From Petrimonas sulfuriphila (GTDB lineage: Bacteria; Bacteroidota; Bacteroidia; Bacteroidales; Dysgonomonadaceae), in contig CP073276.1 in the NCBI GenBank assembly GCA_038561985.1, positions 248,001 to 312,000 of the forward strand: 64,000 bases of DNA. Reading direction: 5' to 3'. Under the pieces are notes generated by a model, which was not told where the DNA came from, searched no databases, and worked only from the letters and a program-made list of their open reading frames with translations. The position numbers and the translations under genes were made by a program. Of the stretch, positions 39,592 through 48,876 are shown in pieces. How positions within the stretch are numbered: the first letter of the stretch is position 1; each line of letters opens with the position of its first letter.

Positions 39592-42500
39592 ATGAAAAAC
39601 AACGATTTATTAAGCGCTTGTCTCGTTTTATATCCTTTCAGGAGTGGCTTATCAAAAATCAAAAAAATCTTGATGGTAATTCTGGTTGTATTTCTGCCTC
39701 TAACTATTGTTAAAGCAGGAAATACTAAGAGTTCAATGGAGATAAGTCAACAACAGAAAAAACAAATTTCAGGTTTAATCAGGGACGTAAACAATGAGCC
39801 TATTATTGGTGCGAATATCATTGAAAAGAATGTGCCGGGTAATGGAACGGTTACTGATGTAGATGGCAGGTTTACTTTGAGTATCGAAGAAAATGCAACA
39901 ATACTGGTTTCTTATATTGGATATTTACCGCAAGAGATCAGTGTGGCAGGAAAGACCTATTTTGAAGTTATCCTGCAAGAAGATACAAAGACCTTAGATG
40001 AAGTTGTGGTAGTAGGTTATGGAACCCAATCAAGAGAAACTATTACAACATCAATCTCTAAACTTGATAATAAAGTGCTTGAGAATATTCCCTTTACAAA
40101 TGCAGCTAACGCTTTGAAAGGTACAATTCCCGGGATGCGTGTTCAAACAGTTTCAGGTCAACCAGGTTCTTCACCAAGAATAATAATAAGAGGTGGAAGT
40201 TCTATCAAGAGTCCTGACAGTGCAACTCCTTTATATGTGATTGATGGGGTTACACGTTATAATATGAATGATATCAATCAATCTGACATTGAATCTATTC
40301 AAGTTCTTAAGGATGCTGCATCAACTGCTATATATGGGGCCTTAGGGTCAAATGGCGTTGTTATTATTCAGACAAAATCAGGACGATCTGGAAAAATTCA
40401 AGTTAATTATAAATATGATCTGACACTTTCTGAAGCAAGCAGAAGGTATGATTTACTCAGCGCAAAAGATTTCGTTTATTTTTCTCGATTGGGACTCTAC
40501 AATACCGGTCAAATTAATTCAGCCCTATTAGCTCAACTCGACGGCTCAACTTATGCAGGTGGAGCCGGTAATGGCTTGTCGAAAGATTATTACTCGAGCT
40601 TAATGTATTTAACTCCCGAAAATCAACATAAGTTGAATGAAGGCTGGCAAAGTATTCCTGATCCACTTAACCCATCTAAAACCCTTATTTTTGAAGATAA
40701 TGATTACCAAAGTATTTTATTCAGATCTGGTATTTCGCACAATCACTCTTTTGCTGTAACAGGTGGGAGTGACAAGGCGACTTTTCATTTAGGGATTGGA
40801 TATTCTGATAATGAAGGAATTGCAATTACTACCGATTATAAGCGTTTTACGTTAAACTTTAGTGGAGATATACAAGTTACTAAAAATACAAGTGCTTTTG
40901 CCAGAGTAATGTACTCGAACAGAAGTGATAGACAAGTTCACACAAATGACATTTTTAAAAGTGGACTTCTAATGCCTCCTACAAATAGATTGTATTATGA
41001 AGATGGGACTTTAGCCTCAGGAAGGAATTTTGGCTTTGCCAATCCATTATACAGTTTATCAGTTTACAAGCCAAGAAATCTAGCAAACGATTTAACCTTG
41101 ATTGTAGGTGGTCAGGTGAACATTATCCCTGGACTTGTTTTTAAACCACAGTTTTCATGGAATCAAATTACTAGTTATAACAGAAATTTCCGCACAGCTT
41201 TCTGGAATGGATTTGCTTCATACGATACTTCACGTAATGCTAATGCCTCATTTTCGCAGAACTTCAGTCCTCAATTTAATGCTGTACTTGATTACGCAAA
41301 AAGTATAAAAGACCATGATATAAATCTTATGGCAGGATTATCGTATTTTGGAAGAAATAATGACAGTTTCAATGCTGCAGGTAATGGTGCCGCTACAGAT
41401 CTAATACCAACATTAAATGCTTCTGCAGTTCCCACCTCTGTTTCAGGATCTGAAAGTCACCATGTCCTGTTAGGATATTTTTCAAGAGCAACATATAGCT
41501 ATAAGCAAAAATATCTGGTTAATGCTAGTCTAAGATACGATGGAGCTTCAAATTTAGGTGAAAATAATAAATGGGGTATCTTTCCAGGAATCTCGCTAGG
41601 ATGGCATGTCGATAAAGAGAATTTTTGGAATGCTCTACCGAAAGATTTGATAAAGTTAAAATTGAGAGGTAGTTATGGTGTAACTGGAAATATCAGCGGA
41701 CTTGGATGGTATCAAGCTCAAGGTGAATATAATTCAAGTAACAAGTATAATGGTAATTCAGCTATACAAATTTCAGTTTTGCCAAACCAAGGATTAAAAT
41801 GGGAACAATCTAAAACACTAGATTTTGGAGTTGACATGGGATTGTTTAACAGGAGAATAGATGTAATTCTTGATTACTATAGAAGAGTTAATGATAACCT
41901 ATTAACAACGTTAGATATGCCACCTTCAACCGGTTTTTCAAGTATTATTACAAATTATGGTTCTTTAGAAAATAAAGGGTACGAATTCGGATTAAACGCT
42001 CGAATAATGCCCTATTCATCAGACTTTCAATGGAATTTATCTTTTAATGTTGCCAAAGTAAACACAAAAATACTTCACCTTCCTCCTAATGGCATTGAAA
42101 ATAACCGTGTTGGAGGAGAATATATATGGGATGATAAATTAGGTGATTATGCTTGGAAAGGAGGATTACAAGAAGGTGGAAAAATTGGAGAATTATTCGG
42201 ATATAAACAAGTAAGTATTTTTGCAACAGATGAAGAAGCTGCTGCTGGACCAACTGATACTTTAATTCCAAGGACAGATAAAACAAAGCATGGAGGTGAC
42301 GTAAATTGGTTGGATTCTGATAAAAATGGTATAATAGATTCGAGGGATAAAGTCTACATGGGGAATCAGTACCCAGACTTAACTGGTGGCTTTTCAACTT
42401 TCCTTGAATATAAAAACTTAAGCTTAAGTGTTCGCATGGATTATACTTTAGGAGGAACACTATACTATGAAACAGGGGCTAGAATTGAAGGCAATTTCTC

Positions 42501-42861
42501 TGGAGCAAACGCATTGAGTAAAAAGATTTTACGCTCATGGCAAAAGCAAGGAGATATTACTGACATCCCTAAATATTACTGGGCTGATCAAAATGCAAAC
42601 TGGAATGTTTGGAACAATCGTGGAAGTTCAAGATATTATCAGAAAACAGATTTTCTTAGTTTGCGTGAAATTACTCTGTCTTACAGTTTACCCTCCAATT
42701 ATTTACAAAAGATGAAATTATCTGGATTACGTTTACATCTAACAGGAAGTAATTTACATTATTTTACAAATTTTGAAGGGTTGAATCCTGAACAATCGAG
42801 CTCTGACACTGCCTATCCGGTACCCAGAGAATTCATATTTGGATTGTCGATTAATTTTTAA
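39592..42861 (+). CDS. SusC/RagA-family TonB-dependent outer-membrane transporter
   Basis: SusC proteins form the outer-membrane barrel of a glycan importer, with a SusD lipoprotein as lid. I start at ATG 39592; a TTG 27 bases upstream is less likely. The product is about 1089 residues: a signal region with a hydrophobic stretch at about residues 26-45 (ILMVILVVFLPLTIV), a carboxypeptidase-regulatory-like domain (QISGLIRDVNNEPIIGANII, residues about 58-140), the plug with the TonB-box-like LDEVVVVGYG and IQVLKDAASTAIYGALGSNG, and a 22-strand barrel ending EFIFGLSINF. susD follows after 19 bases. No ECF sigma/anti-sigma or hybrid two-component gene adjoins it, so control by the XylR-like protein is inferred. 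Confidence 0.95.
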   Translation: MKNNDLLSACLVLYPFRSGLSKIKKILMVILVVFLPLTIVKAGNTKSSMEISQQQKKQISGLIRDVNNEPIIGANIIEKNVPGNGTVTDVDGRFTLSIEENATILVSYIGYLPQEISVAGKTYFEVILQEDTKTLDEVVVVGYGTQSRETITTSISKLDNKVLENIPFTNAANALKGTIPGMRVQTVSGQPGSSPRIIIRGGSSIKSPDSATPLYVIDGVTRYNMNDINQSDIESIQVLKDAASTAIYGALGSNGVVIIQTKSGRSGKIQVNYKYDLTLSEASRRYDLLSAKDFVYFSRLGLYNTGQINSALLAQLDGSTYAGGAGNGLSKDYYSSLMYLTPENQHKLNEGWQSIPDPLNPSKTLIFEDNDYQSILFRSGISHNHSFAVTGGSDKATFHLGIGYSDNEGIAITTDYKRFTLNFSGDIQVTKNTSAFARVMYSNRSDRQVHTNDIFKSGLLMPPTNRLYYEDGTLASGRNFGFANPLYSLSVYKPRNLANDLTLIVGGQVNIIPGLVFKPQFSWNQITSYNRNFRTAFWNGFASYDTSRNANASFSQNFSPQFNAVLDYAKSIKDHDINLMAGLSYFGRNNDSFNAAGNGAATDLIPTLNASAVPTSVSGSESHHVLLGYFSRATYSYKQKYLVNASLRYDGASNLGENNKWGIFPGISLGWHVDKENFWNALPKDLIKLKLRGSYGVTGNISGLGWYQAQGEYNSSNKYNGNSAIQISVLPNQGLKWEQSKTLDFGVDMGLFNRRIDVILDYYRRVNDNLLTTLDMPPSTGFSSIITNYGSLENKGYEFGLNARIMPYSSDFQWNLSFNVAKVNTKILHLPPNGIENNRVGGEYIWDDKLGDYAWKGGLQEGGKIGELFGYKQVSIFATDEEAAAGPTDTLIPRTDKTKHGGDVNWLDSDKNGIIDSRDKVYMGNQYPDLTGGFSTFLEYKNLSLSVRMDYTLGGTLYYETGARIEGNFSGANALSKKILRSWQKQGDITDIPKYYWADQNANWNVWNNRGSSRYYQKTDFLSLREITLSYSLPSNYLQKMKLSGLRLHLTGSNLHYFTNFEGLNPEQSSSDTAYPVPREFIFGLSINF

Positions 42862-42880
42862 TTATTAAAATTATTAAAAA

Positions 42881-44368
42881 ATGAAAAAAAATAATTCAAT
42901 AACTATACTATTGTCACTAATACTATTCTCATTTCTTTCTTGTGACAACTTATTGAATCTCGAACCAACCAGTAACATTACTACTGCTTCTTTTTGGAAA
43001 ACAGAAGACGATGCAAAGGGAGCTATATACGGAATGTATGCGAGATTTAGAAATGTAACAAATAGTAATCTTTTTTTATGGGGTGAAGCACGGAGCCAGA
43101 ACCTGAAACAATCTGTCGGGAATGATTTTAGTAACATGAGAATATTTCAAAACACTTTAGATGCTGTAGATGCGGGTCCAAGCTGGAGTACACTTTATCA
43201 GGTCGTGAATGATGCTAATTTAATTTTAAAATATGTTCCGGAAATTAGTTTTTTAGATGGAAACAACAAAAATCAAATATTGGCAGAAGCTTATTCAATG
43301 AGAGCTTTTTGTTATTTCGTTATGGCAAGAACATGGGGTGGTGTAATAATATTTACAGAACCTACTGAGGGATATATACCTGAAAAAATGTATAAAGAGC
43401 GTTCATCGATAGAAGACTGCTTTAAACTAATTAAAGATGACATTGATAAAGCTATAAGTCTATACCCGGATAATAACTTTATTACCGGTAGAAACAGGTG
43501 GTCAAAACCTGCGACAAACGCATTAAAAGGAGATGTGTATTTATGGACAGGAAAAGTTATGAATGGTGGGAATTCCGATTTTTCAACTGCACTGAATGCT
43601 TTAACCGAAATAGAATCGAGTGATGTAATGTTATTATCTGAATTCAATAGAGTTTTTGATTATGATAATAAAGGAAATAAAGAAATACTTTTTGCAAGTA
43701 GATTTCAATTATACGAGTCAAGTAACACAGGTTATTATAGGATGTACATAGACCAATTACCACCTAATCCCGCTCCAGAAGCCAGTGAAGTAATTGGAGT
43801 ACCAAGAGATGGTAATTATTGGACATTATCAGATGAAAGCCTTGCTATGTTTTCAAATGAAGATCAAAGAAAAGACGGAACTTTCTATGAATTATATTCA
43901 TTTGATGCAGCTACTGGTCTCTATTCTAAATTCTATGGATGTATTCAAATGAAGTTCAATGGAGTTGTTGATGCAGGAAGTAGATATTTTCTAGATGATG
44001 TGATTATATATCGGTATGCAGATGTTTTATTAATGAAAGCTGAAGCTGAAAATGCTTTAGGCAAAGATCCATCCACTTCGATTAATAAAATAAGGCAAAG
44101 AGCATACGGTGAAAATTATTCTAAACATGTATTTGTCAATGGAAGTAAAGCCCAAAACGATATGGAAATTTTAAATGAAAGGTTATTGGAGCTTTTTTAT
44201 GAGGGAAAACGATGGTGGGACTTAATTCGATTTGACAAAGTATTTGAATTGGTTCCATACTTTAAAGAAAATCCTCAAGACAAATATAAACTGTTATGGC
44301 CTATTGGATTAAATATATTGAGCATGGAGCCAAATATTTCACAAAATCCAGGTTATCAAGAGCGATAA
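42881..44368 (+). CDS. SusD/RagB-family surface glycan-binding lipoprotein
   Basis: The 495-residue protein has a lipoprotein signal (MKKNNSITILLSLILFSFLSC, lipid-anchored Cys at residue 21) followed by the SusD-type N-terminal segment FWKTEDDAKGAIYGMYARF and tetratricopeptide-like helices (AEAYSMRAFCYFVMARTWGG). The C-terminal RagB/SusD region has RYADVLLMKAEAENALG and ERLLELFYEGKRWWDLIRFD. It pairs with the SusC immediately upstream to bind oligosaccharide at the cell surface. A hairpin-forming inverted repeat follows in the 3' gap. Confidence 0.95.
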   Translation: MKKNNSITILLSLILFSFLSCDNLLNLEPTSNITTASFWKTEDDAKGAIYGMYARFRNVTNSNLFLWGEARSQNLKQSVGNDFSNMRIFQNTLDAVDAGPSWSTLYQVVNDANLILKYVPEISFLDGNNKNQILAEAYSMRAFCYFVMARTWGGVIIFTEPTEGYIPEKMYKERSSIEDCFKLIKDDIDKAISLYPDNNFITGRNRWSKPATNALKGDVYLWTGKVMNGGNSDFSTALNALTEIESSDVMLLSEFNRVFDYDNKGNKEILFASRFQLYESSNTGYYRMYIDQLPPNPAPEASEVIGVPRDGNYWTLSDESLAMFSNEDQRKDGTFYELYSFDAATGLYSKFYGCIQMKFNGVVDAGSRYFLDDVIIYRYADVLLMKAEAENALGKDPSTSINKIRQRAYGENYSKHVFVNGSKAQNDMEILNERLLELFYEGKRWWDLIRFDKVFELVPYFKENPQDKYKLLWPIGLNILSMEPNISQNPGYQER

Positions 44369-44410
44369 ATCTATAAATTTAACATAAGATTTGGGAATCA
44401 ACAGTTTCCT

Positions 44411-44446
44411 ATTTTTGCAACAGAAGGCAAAGATGCTTGCAAAAAT
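44411..44446 (+). repeat. 10-bp perfect inverted repeat after susD
   Basis: ATTTTTGCAA (44411-44420) and TTGCAAAAAT (44437-44446) are perfect reverse complements separated by 16 bases, in the gap between the susD stop and the next gene. It could act as a transcript-stabilising hairpin, a partial terminator that lowers downstream expression, or an operator. The T-run needed for strong termination is missing. Confidence 0.5.
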
Positions 44447-44523
44447 TCAAAGATTGACTTTTATTTAAAAACTCATTTATCATTTAAGATATGACTGAAA
44501 TAAAATCAAAAAAATACAACATT

Positions 44524-45972
44524 ATGATGAGGATATTAATTATTCATCTGATTGCTTGCTTATTAATTCCATTTTCGCTTGTGGGGCAAACATCACTAGA
44601 ATTAAATAATAAAAGAGAGTTGTTTGTTGATGATTATTTTATTGACAAGCTATATGGAATTGAAATTAAAATGCACACCCCCATTGATGAGGGGGCTGTT
44701 CTTTATTTCGACAAACCGTGGGAAGGTCCTTTCTGTGGTTATGTGACAATAATTAAAGACAATAATACTTATAGGGCATATTACCGAGGTTCGCAAGGGG
44801 GTAGAGATGGAAACAACAACGAAGTTACTTGTTATGCAGAATCAAAAGATGGAATAAAATGGTACAAGCCCAATTTAGGGATCCATACGATTCAAGGATC
44901 AAAAGACAATAACGTTGTTCTGGCAAATGTTGCCCCTGTTCCTCATAATTTTAGCCCTTTTCTTGATAAAAATCCAAAAGCCAGACCTGATCAAAAATAT
45001 AAAGGCCTTGGTGGAGTCGACAAGACTGGTTTATTGGCATATGTATCAGAAGACGGTATCCATTGGAAAGAATTACAAAAAGAAGCTGTGTTTAAAAAGG
45101 GAGTTTTTGACTCACAAAATGTTGTATTTTGGTCCGAAAGCGAAAAATGTTATGTTTGTTATTTTCGTATCTGGTCCGATGGAGGATTTACTTCATATAA
45201 AGGATTTAGATCTGTAGGACGCTCAATATCAAATGATTTTATCAATTGGTCAGAACCACAAGCTATGACATTTGGCGATGCCCCTATGGAGCATCTCTAT
45301 ACTCAACAAACAAGTCCGTACTTCAGGGCTCCGCATATATATGTTGCAATTGGTGGCAGATTTATGCCCGGACGTCAGGTTTTGACAGAAGAACAAGCAA
45401 AAAAGCTCAACGTAAATCCCGGTTATTTCAAAGATTGCTCGGATGCCTTTTTTATGACTTCACGGGGAGGAAATGTATATGATCGTACTTTTATGGAAGC
45501 ATTTATCCGTCCAGGGATCGGATTAGACAATTGGGTCTCACGATCCAATTATCCTGCTCTGAATGTCGTACAGACAAGTCCAACTGAGATGTCCATATAC
45601 GTTAATCAGGATTACGCTCAACCTACAGCTCATTTACACAGATATTCTTTAAGATTGGATGGATTCACGTCATTGTCTGCTCCGTATAAAGGAGGGGAAC
45701 TCCTCAGCAAAGCATTTACTTTTTCAGGCAAAGAACTTGAAATAAACTATTCAACCTCTGCGGCCGGTGAACTTAAATTTGAAATTCAAGATGAAGAAGG
45801 GAAGCCAATCCCTGGTTATACGATGGAAGATTCAGATACAATCATTGGTAATGAAATCTCGAGAATTGTAACCTGGAAAGGAAATAAAAACGTAGAATCA
45901 CTAGCCTCAAAAACGGTTCGTTTAAGAATTCTCATGAAAGATGCTGATTTGTATTCGTTGAAATTTAATTGA
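44524..45972 (+). CDS. Exported five-bladed beta-propeller protein, GH32/GH43-like (paralogue A)
   Basis: An ATG at 44491 would begin with a polar extension; the ATG at 44524 gives a clean signal peptide (MMRILIIHLIACLLIPFSLVGQ), so I prefer it. The mature part has repeated propeller motifs: RELFVDDYFIDKLYG, YFDKPWEGPF, CYAESKDGIKWYKPNLG, LAYVSEDGIHWKEL and SISNDFINWSEPQAMTFGD, then a C-terminal beta-sandwich (from about residue 390). The blade motif xSxDGIxW is typical of GH32/GH43/GH130-like propellers, but no defined catalytic triad could be assigned. Its 3' half is nearly identical DNA to that of paralogue B at 47309, while the first half differs. Probably a periplasmic or surface glycan enzyme. 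Confidence 0.75.
   Translation: MMRILIIHLIACLLIPFSLVGQTSLELNNKRELFVDDYFIDKLYGIEIKMHTPIDEGAVLYFDKPWEGPFCGYVTIIKDNNTYRAYYRGSQGGRDGNNNEVTCYAESKDGIKWYKPNLGIHTIQGSKDNNVVLANVAPVPHNFSPFLDKNPKARPDQKYKGLGGVDKTGLLAYVSEDGIHWKELQKEAVFKKGVFDSQNVVFWSESEKCYVCYFRIWSDGGFTSYKGFRSVGRSISNDFINWSEPQAMTFGDAPMEHLYTQQTSPYFRAPHIYVAIGGRFMPGRQVLTEEQAKKLNVNPGYFKDCSDAFFMTSRGGNVYDRTFMEAFIRPGIGLDNWVSRSNYPALNVVQTSPTEMSIYVNQDYAQPTAHLHRYSLRLDGFTSLSAPYKGGELLSKAFTFSGKELEINYSTSAAGELKFEIQDEEGKPIPGYTMEDSDTIIGNEISRIVTWKGNKNVESLASKTVRLRILMKDADLYSLKFN
45228..45972 (+). repeat. Recombined segment, copy 1 (identical to 48013-48757 but for one base)
   Basis: 745 bases covering the 3' half of paralogue A match 48013-48757 at a constant offset of 2785. 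By eye I found a single difference, T at 45930 against C at 48715, which is silent (ATT/ATC, Ile). The match ends at the stop codon on one side. On the other it starts inside the shared SNDFINWSEPQ motif. A further block of 44 identical bases (45126-45169 against 47932-47975) lies just upstream. Confidence 0.9.
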
Positions 45973-46003
45973 TTTTTTCTTGCTAAACTTGTAATGGCAA
46001 ATA

Positions 46004-47287
46004 ATGAAATTGAAGAGAATACTTAATTTATTGCTAATATCTTGTGCGCTGTCGAATGTATGCGCACAAGATACTTTGAGAAATAAAAATAAAGCATTTT
46101 TCTCAAATAATTTAAACTTGACACAATTGATACCATACAAGATAATTTCTACTGGAAAAAATAGTGGAGACTACCAGGCAGTACCGGATATGTGTCGGTT
46201 AAAAAATGGTGATATAATAGTTGTTTTTTATGCGGGAGATAATCATGTAACTTTTCCAAGTGAAAAATATCCAAAAGCAGGTAGAATTTGTTTGACAAGG
46301 TCAAAAGATGAGGGTCAGACGTGGAGTACTCCAATTACAATATTTGATGATGCCCATGATAACAGAGATCCCCATATTAATCAATTAAGCGACGGCACAA
46401 TAATTTGTAGTTTCTTTTCGCTTGAATTTGAATTGAGTACAAAAAAATGCAATTATGAAAAAAAAATAGAAAATACAAAAGAAGAATCAATAAATTATGG
46501 TAATAATCCAGATCTCTTAAGAGATTTGGAGATAGAAACAATGCCTCCAACAAAAAAATGGACAGGAAGGGGTCCATTTATCATAAAGTCTTATGATGAC
46601 GGGAATAGTTGGGAACAAGAGCCAGTATTAATACCGACACATGATATTGACTGGTATAGTTCAGCTAAAGTTCAAGAATTACCCGATGGAAGATATCTTC
46701 TTCCAATTTATCATACAGATTTATACAAAAATTCAGGATGGGGAGGTGTTGTTTTTTCTTTAGATAAAGGGACAACATGGAATAATATTACATCGATAGG
46801 GAAGGAGGCCAATTTGATGTTAGCCGCAGAGACAGAGGTAATTCTATTAAAAGACAACACTCTATATGCAATCATGAGAGGAGATGGATTTAAAATAAAT
46901 ATGCATTATTCTGTTAGTTATGATATGGGAAAATCGTGGAAATCAGTAAACGATATTGGTTTTGCTGGTCATTCACCTTCTTTCACACGTCTTAAAAGTA
47001 ACGAAATTATACTCTCCTATCGCGCTTATGATCCTCAACTAGGATATTATACTGGAATTAGAATGAGTCGCGACGAAGCAAAAACATGGGAAGGCCCCTA
47101 TTTAATTGATACAAAGGTAGGTGCTTATCCATCAACAGTAGAGTTAAAGGATGGCTCTGTTTTAATTGTTTATTATGAGGAAGGTTTAAATAGTTCAATA
47201 CGGGCAGTACGCTTTAGAAAACCCACCTACTCTGTAAATAATTCTTTATTACAAATTTTAAATGTGGATTATCTTCCTTTAGAATAA
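46004..47287 (+). CDS. Exported sialidase-like BNR-repeat protein
   Basis: The 427-residue product has a signal peptide (MKLKRILNLLLISCALSNVCA) and a six-bladed propeller with at least five Asp-box-like motifs: SKDEGQTW, SYDDGNSW, SLDKGTTW, SYDMGKSW and SRDEAKTW. This is the sialidase (GH33-like) fold. A canonical FRIP arginine motif is not visible near the N-terminus (YQAVPDMCRLKNGDIIVVF stands there), so activity on sialic acid is not assured and it may act on another sugar. It is located between the two propeller paralogues, 31 bases after one and 21 before the other. Confidence 0.75.
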   Translation: MKLKRILNLLLISCALSNVCAQDTLRNKNKAFFSNNLNLTQLIPYKIISTGKNSGDYQAVPDMCRLKNGDIIVVFYAGDNHVTFPSEKYPKAGRICLTRSKDEGQTWSTPITIFDDAHDNRDPHINQLSDGTIICSFFSLEFELSTKKCNYEKKIENTKEESINYGNNPDLLRDLEIETMPPTKKWTGRGPFIIKSYDDGNSWEQEPVLIPTHDIDWYSSAKVQELPDGRYLLPIYHTDLYKNSGWGGVVFSLDKGTTWNNITSIGKEANLMLAAETEVILLKDNTLYAIMRGDGFKINMHYSVSYDMGKSWKSVNDIGFAGHSPSFTRLKSNEIILSYRAYDPQLGYYTGIRMSRDEAKTWEGPYLIDTKVGAYPSTVELKDGSVLIVYYEEGLNSSIRAVRFRKPTYSVNNSLLQILNVDYLPLE

Positions 47288-47308
47288 AAAATATAAAATG
47301 ACTATCAT

Positions 47309-48757
47309 ATGAAATTAAAAAAAATTAAAACTAACTGTTTGGCTGCTGTAGCTTGTCTATTTTTCCCTCTTTCATTAACGAGTCAGGAACCTGTGAAACT
47401 GAGGAATAACCGTGAAATATTTGTAGATTACTTTTTAATTGAAAAGTTGAACAGCATCAATCTAGTAAAGCATGCCCCCATTGATGAAGGTCCCGTGCTA
47501 TATTTCGATAATCCATGGGAAGGTATTTTTAGCACTTATACTACAATAATAAAAGACAATGATATTTATCGAGCATATTACCGAGGCGGAAGTACACATA
47601 ACAATGGTTATACTAATGGAGAATTCACATGTTACGCAGAGTCAAAAGACGGAATAAAGTGGATCAAGCCAAACTTAAGACTGTACGAAGTTTATGATAC
47701 ATTTGAGAATAATATAGTAGTTGCAAACGAAGCCCCCGTGCAACACAATTTCAGTCCGTTTCTTGATAAAAACCCTAAAGTCCGATCAGATCAGAAATAT
47801 AAAGCTTTAGGAGGGACTATAAAAGATAATATCGGTTTAATTCCTTACGCATCACCAGATGGAATTCATTGGAAAAAAATGCATAATAAAGGTGTAATTA
47901 CTAAAGGAAAATTTGACTCGCAAAATGTTGCATTTTGGTCCGAAAGCGAAAAATGTTATGTTTGTTATTTTCGTACGTTAAATGATGGCTACAGATCAGT
48001 AAGCCACACAACATCAAATGATTTTATCAATTGGTCAGAACCACAAGCTATGACATTTGGCGATGCCCCTATGGAGCATCTCTATACTCAACAAACAAGT
48101 CCGTACTTCAGGGCTCCGCATATATATGTTGCAATTGGTGGCAGATTTATGCCCGGACGTCAGGTTTTGACAGAAGAACAAGCAAAAAAGCTCAACGTAA
48201 ATCCCGGTTATTTCAAAGATTGCTCGGATGCCTTTTTTATGACTTCACGGGGAGGAAATGTATATGATCGTACTTTTATGGAAGCATTTATCCGTCCAGG
48301 GATCGGATTAGACAATTGGGTCTCACGATCCAATTATCCTGCTCTGAATGTCGTACAGACAAGTCCAACTGAGATGTCCATATACGTTAATCAGGATTAC
48401 GCTCAACCTACAGCTCATTTACACAGATATTCTTTAAGATTGGATGGATTCACGTCATTGTCTGCTCCGTATAAAGGAGGGGAACTCCTCAGCAAAGCAT
48501 TTACTTTTTCAGGCAAAGAACTTGAAATAAACTATTCAACCTCTGCGGCCGGTGAACTTAAATTTGAAATTCAAGATGAAGAAGGGAAGCCAATCCCTGG
48601 TTATACGATGGAAGATTCAGATACAATCATTGGTAATGAAATCTCGAGAATTGTAACCTGGAAAGGAAATAAAAACGTAGAATCACTAGCCTCAAAAACG
48701 GTTCGTTTAAGAATCCTCATGAAAGATGCTGATTTGTATTCGTTGAAATTTAATTAG
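47309..48757 (+). CDS. Exported five-bladed beta-propeller protein, GH32/GH43-like (paralogue B)
   Basis: The 482-residue protein starts with a signal peptide (LAAVACLFFPLSLTSQ) and repeats the layout of paralogue A: REIFVDYFLIEKLNS, YFDNPWEGIF, CYAESKDGIKWIKPNLR, and PYASPDGIHWKKM. Its N-terminal half is related to paralogue A but clearly diverged. From SNDFINWSEPQ onwards the two proteins are identical, because the 745-base 3' parts are nearly the same DNA. This pattern fits gene conversion or a recent recombination replacing the 3' half of one copy, rather than a simple duplication. Substrate unknown. Confidence 0.75.
   Translation: MKLKKIKTNCLAAVACLFFPLSLTSQEPVKLRNNREIFVDYFLIEKLNSINLVKHAPIDEGPVLYFDNPWEGIFSTYTTIIKDNDIYRAYYRGGSTHNNGYTNGEFTCYAESKDGIKWIKPNLRLYEVYDTFENNIVVANEAPVQHNFSPFLDKNPKVRSDQKYKALGGTIKDNIGLIPYASPDGIHWKKMHNKGVITKGKFDSQNVAFWSESEKCYVCYFRTLNDGYRSVSHTTSNDFINWSEPQAMTFGDAPMEHLYTQQTSPYFRAPHIYVAIGGRFMPGRQVLTEEQAKKLNVNPGYFKDCSDAFFMTSRGGNVYDRTFMEAFIRPGIGLDNWVSRSNYPALNVVQTSPTEMSIYVNQDYAQPTAHLHRYSLRLDGFTSLSAPYKGGELLSKAFTFSGKELEINYSTSAAGELKFEIQDEEGKPIPGYTMEDSDTIIGNEISRIVTWKGNKNVESLASKTVRLRILMKDADLYSLKFN
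48013..48757 (+). repeat. Recombined segment, copy 2
   Basis: Second copy of the 745-base segment described at 45228-45972, covering the 3' half of paralogue B up to its stop codon. The flanking DNA after the two stop codons is unrelated, so the homogenised tract ends at or near the gene end. Confidence 0.9.
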
Positions 48758-48876
48758 AGCCAACCATTTTAGAATACAAGAGAACTTTACTTACTTAAAA
48801 TAGTCATCGATCAGTAAATCCCAATCCAAAATTAACGATTATATTTCTTTTGATTATATAATAAAAATAATAATAT

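Noticed and set aside
45246-45482. 78-codon frame present twice (also 48031-48267)
   Set aside because: Out-of-frame shadow; it occurs twice only because the 745-base segment is duplicated.
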